Source: Microbacterium sp. H1-D42 (lineage in GTDB: Bacteria > Actinomycetota > Actinomycetes > Actinomycetales > Microbacteriaceae). From it: a DNA stretch of 64,000 bases. The stretch spans positions 1,984,001 through 2,048,000 of the forward strand of contig NZ_CP093342.1 of NCBI RefSeq assembly GCF_022637555.1, given 5' to 3'. The position numbers and the translations under genes were made by a program. Below, piece by piece: positions 63,645 through 64,000 of this stretch (position 1 is its first letter; every line of letters begins with the position of its first letter). The notes beneath the pieces are model-generated. The model worked only from the letters and a program-made list of their open reading frames with translations, searched no databases and was not told where the DNA came from.

Positions 63645-63705
63645 AACATAGTGTTGCTTCGTACGAAGCTACGCTGTCATAGTTCGGGTTGACTCGCAAC
63701 CTGAA
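63645..63705. promoter_or_regulatory. Operator region of the carbohydrate operon with two inverted repeats
   Basis: The minus-strand -10 box TATGTT (63645-63650) reads toward the binding-protein gene. Directly upstream of it is the perfect palindrome GCTTCGTACGAAGC (63656-63669). A second repeat has arms TTCGGGTTG (63683-63691) and CAACCTGAA (63697-63705) with one mismatch and a 5-base spacer. They are the natural binding sites for the divergent ROK repressor. Confidence 0.62.
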
Positions 63706-63782
63706 CATCCGATCTTTCGATCGACGATGAAAGGGGCGTTCGCCGATAGCCTGGCGAGCACCGACTCCGAGAAAGCGAACCA

Positions 63783-64000
63783 ATGACACCAACATCCGAT
63801 CGCGCGTCGGAGGATGCCACGGTGCGACAGATCCTCGATCTCATCGCGCGCGGCGAGGCGCACTCGCGCAAGGAACTCGCCACCCACCTGGGGATCGCCC
63901 CGTCGACTGTCGGTCTGCGCGTGCAGACGCTCCTCGATGCCGGACTGCTGCAGGAGGCCGGTGACGGCGCGTCTCGCGGTGGCCGAAGGCCGCGCGTGCT
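63783..64000 (+). CDS. ROK-family transcriptional repressor (partial)
   Basis: The first 72 residues are visible. They form a winged helix-turn-helix (VRQILDLIARGEAHSRKELATHLGIAPSTVGLRVQTLLDAGLL) followed by the wing segment DGASRGGRRPRV. This is the N-terminus of NagC/XylR-type repressors, whose C-terminal sugar-binding ROK domain lies past the window edge. It is divergent from the carbohydrate operon, which it most likely represses until a sugar binds. A -10 box TAGCCT (63747-63752) and a GAGAAAG ribosome-binding site are upstream. Confidence 0.88.
   Translation, partial: MTPTSDRASEDATVRQILDLIARGEAHSRKELATHLGIAPSTVGLRVQTLLDAGLLQEAGDGASRGGRRPRV

Noticed and set aside
63710..63723. CGATC / GATCG inverted repeat upstream of the ROK repressor
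   Set aside because: The arms are only 5 bases and of a common sequence. The two repeats nearer the operon promoter are much stronger.

Overview
The window is a stretch of high-GC actinobacterial chromosome. Gene order (coaD, recG, rsmD, thiL, DUF3515 lipoprotein, ddl, gpsA, plsC, murA, leuD, leuC), codon usage and many leaderless promoters (TANNNT box 6-7 nt before ATG/GTG) suggest a Microbacteriaceae member, most likely Microbacterium or a close relative. This is an inference without database support. I see no phage, insertion sequence or CRISPR array. Most of the window is housekeeping sequence with a few accessory loci, and no gap between genes exceeds about 220 bases.

Layout. 0-11 kb: core genes for coenzyme A, recombination, 16S rRNA methylation, thiamine diphosphate, cell-wall precursors (Ddl, MurA), phospholipid precursors (GpsA, PlsC) and leucine biosynthesis (LeuCD). 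LeuCD is preceded by a 14-codon leader peptide with three consecutive CTT leucine codons that has not been named in this region before as far as I can tell. 11-16 kb: a TerC-family membrane protein behind a yybP-ykoY-type manganese riboswitch, an ECF sigma factor with a DUF4349 membrane protein, and a PadR regulator with a membrane protein. 16-21 kb: an ArsR-like regulator with an MFS exporter, a GPH sugar transporter with a GH5 endoglycoceramidase-like enzyme, and tRNA-Glu. 21-27 kb: a metallo-beta-lactamase-fold hydrolase, aminopeptidase N, a PLP-dependent sulfur amino acid lyase divergent from an Lrp/AsnC regulator, and an AhpD-like protein.

26.8-35.7 kb is a single 2,986-residue secreted protein with a C-terminal LPATG sortase signal. 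Its last 1,150 residues are ten tandem repeats, each keeping one Lys, two Cys, one Glu and one Asn in the same order. 35.8-39 kb carries pirin and an extracytoplasmic thiol-redox operon (DsbA-like, CcdA-like and a small CxxC membrane protein). 39-42 kb has an aldo/keto reductase, an XRE regulator, ArfB and tRNA-Gln. 41.5-55 kb carries ThrE-like exporter, GltX, a methyltransferase, transporters, a fumarylacetoacetase-fold enzyme, IlvE, LeuB, a TetR-controlled drug exporter, SerA and three small membrane proteins.

55.8-64 kb is a seven-gene leftward carbohydrate operon: solute-binding protein, two permeases, ROK kinase, M81 metallopeptidase-like protein, GH29 alpha-L-fucosidase and CutC. It faces a divergent ROK-type repressor that runs off the window end, and the shared intergenic region has two strong inverted repeats. 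The likely job is uptake of a fucosylated glycoside or oligosaccharide and its cytoplasmic hydrolysis and phosphorylation.
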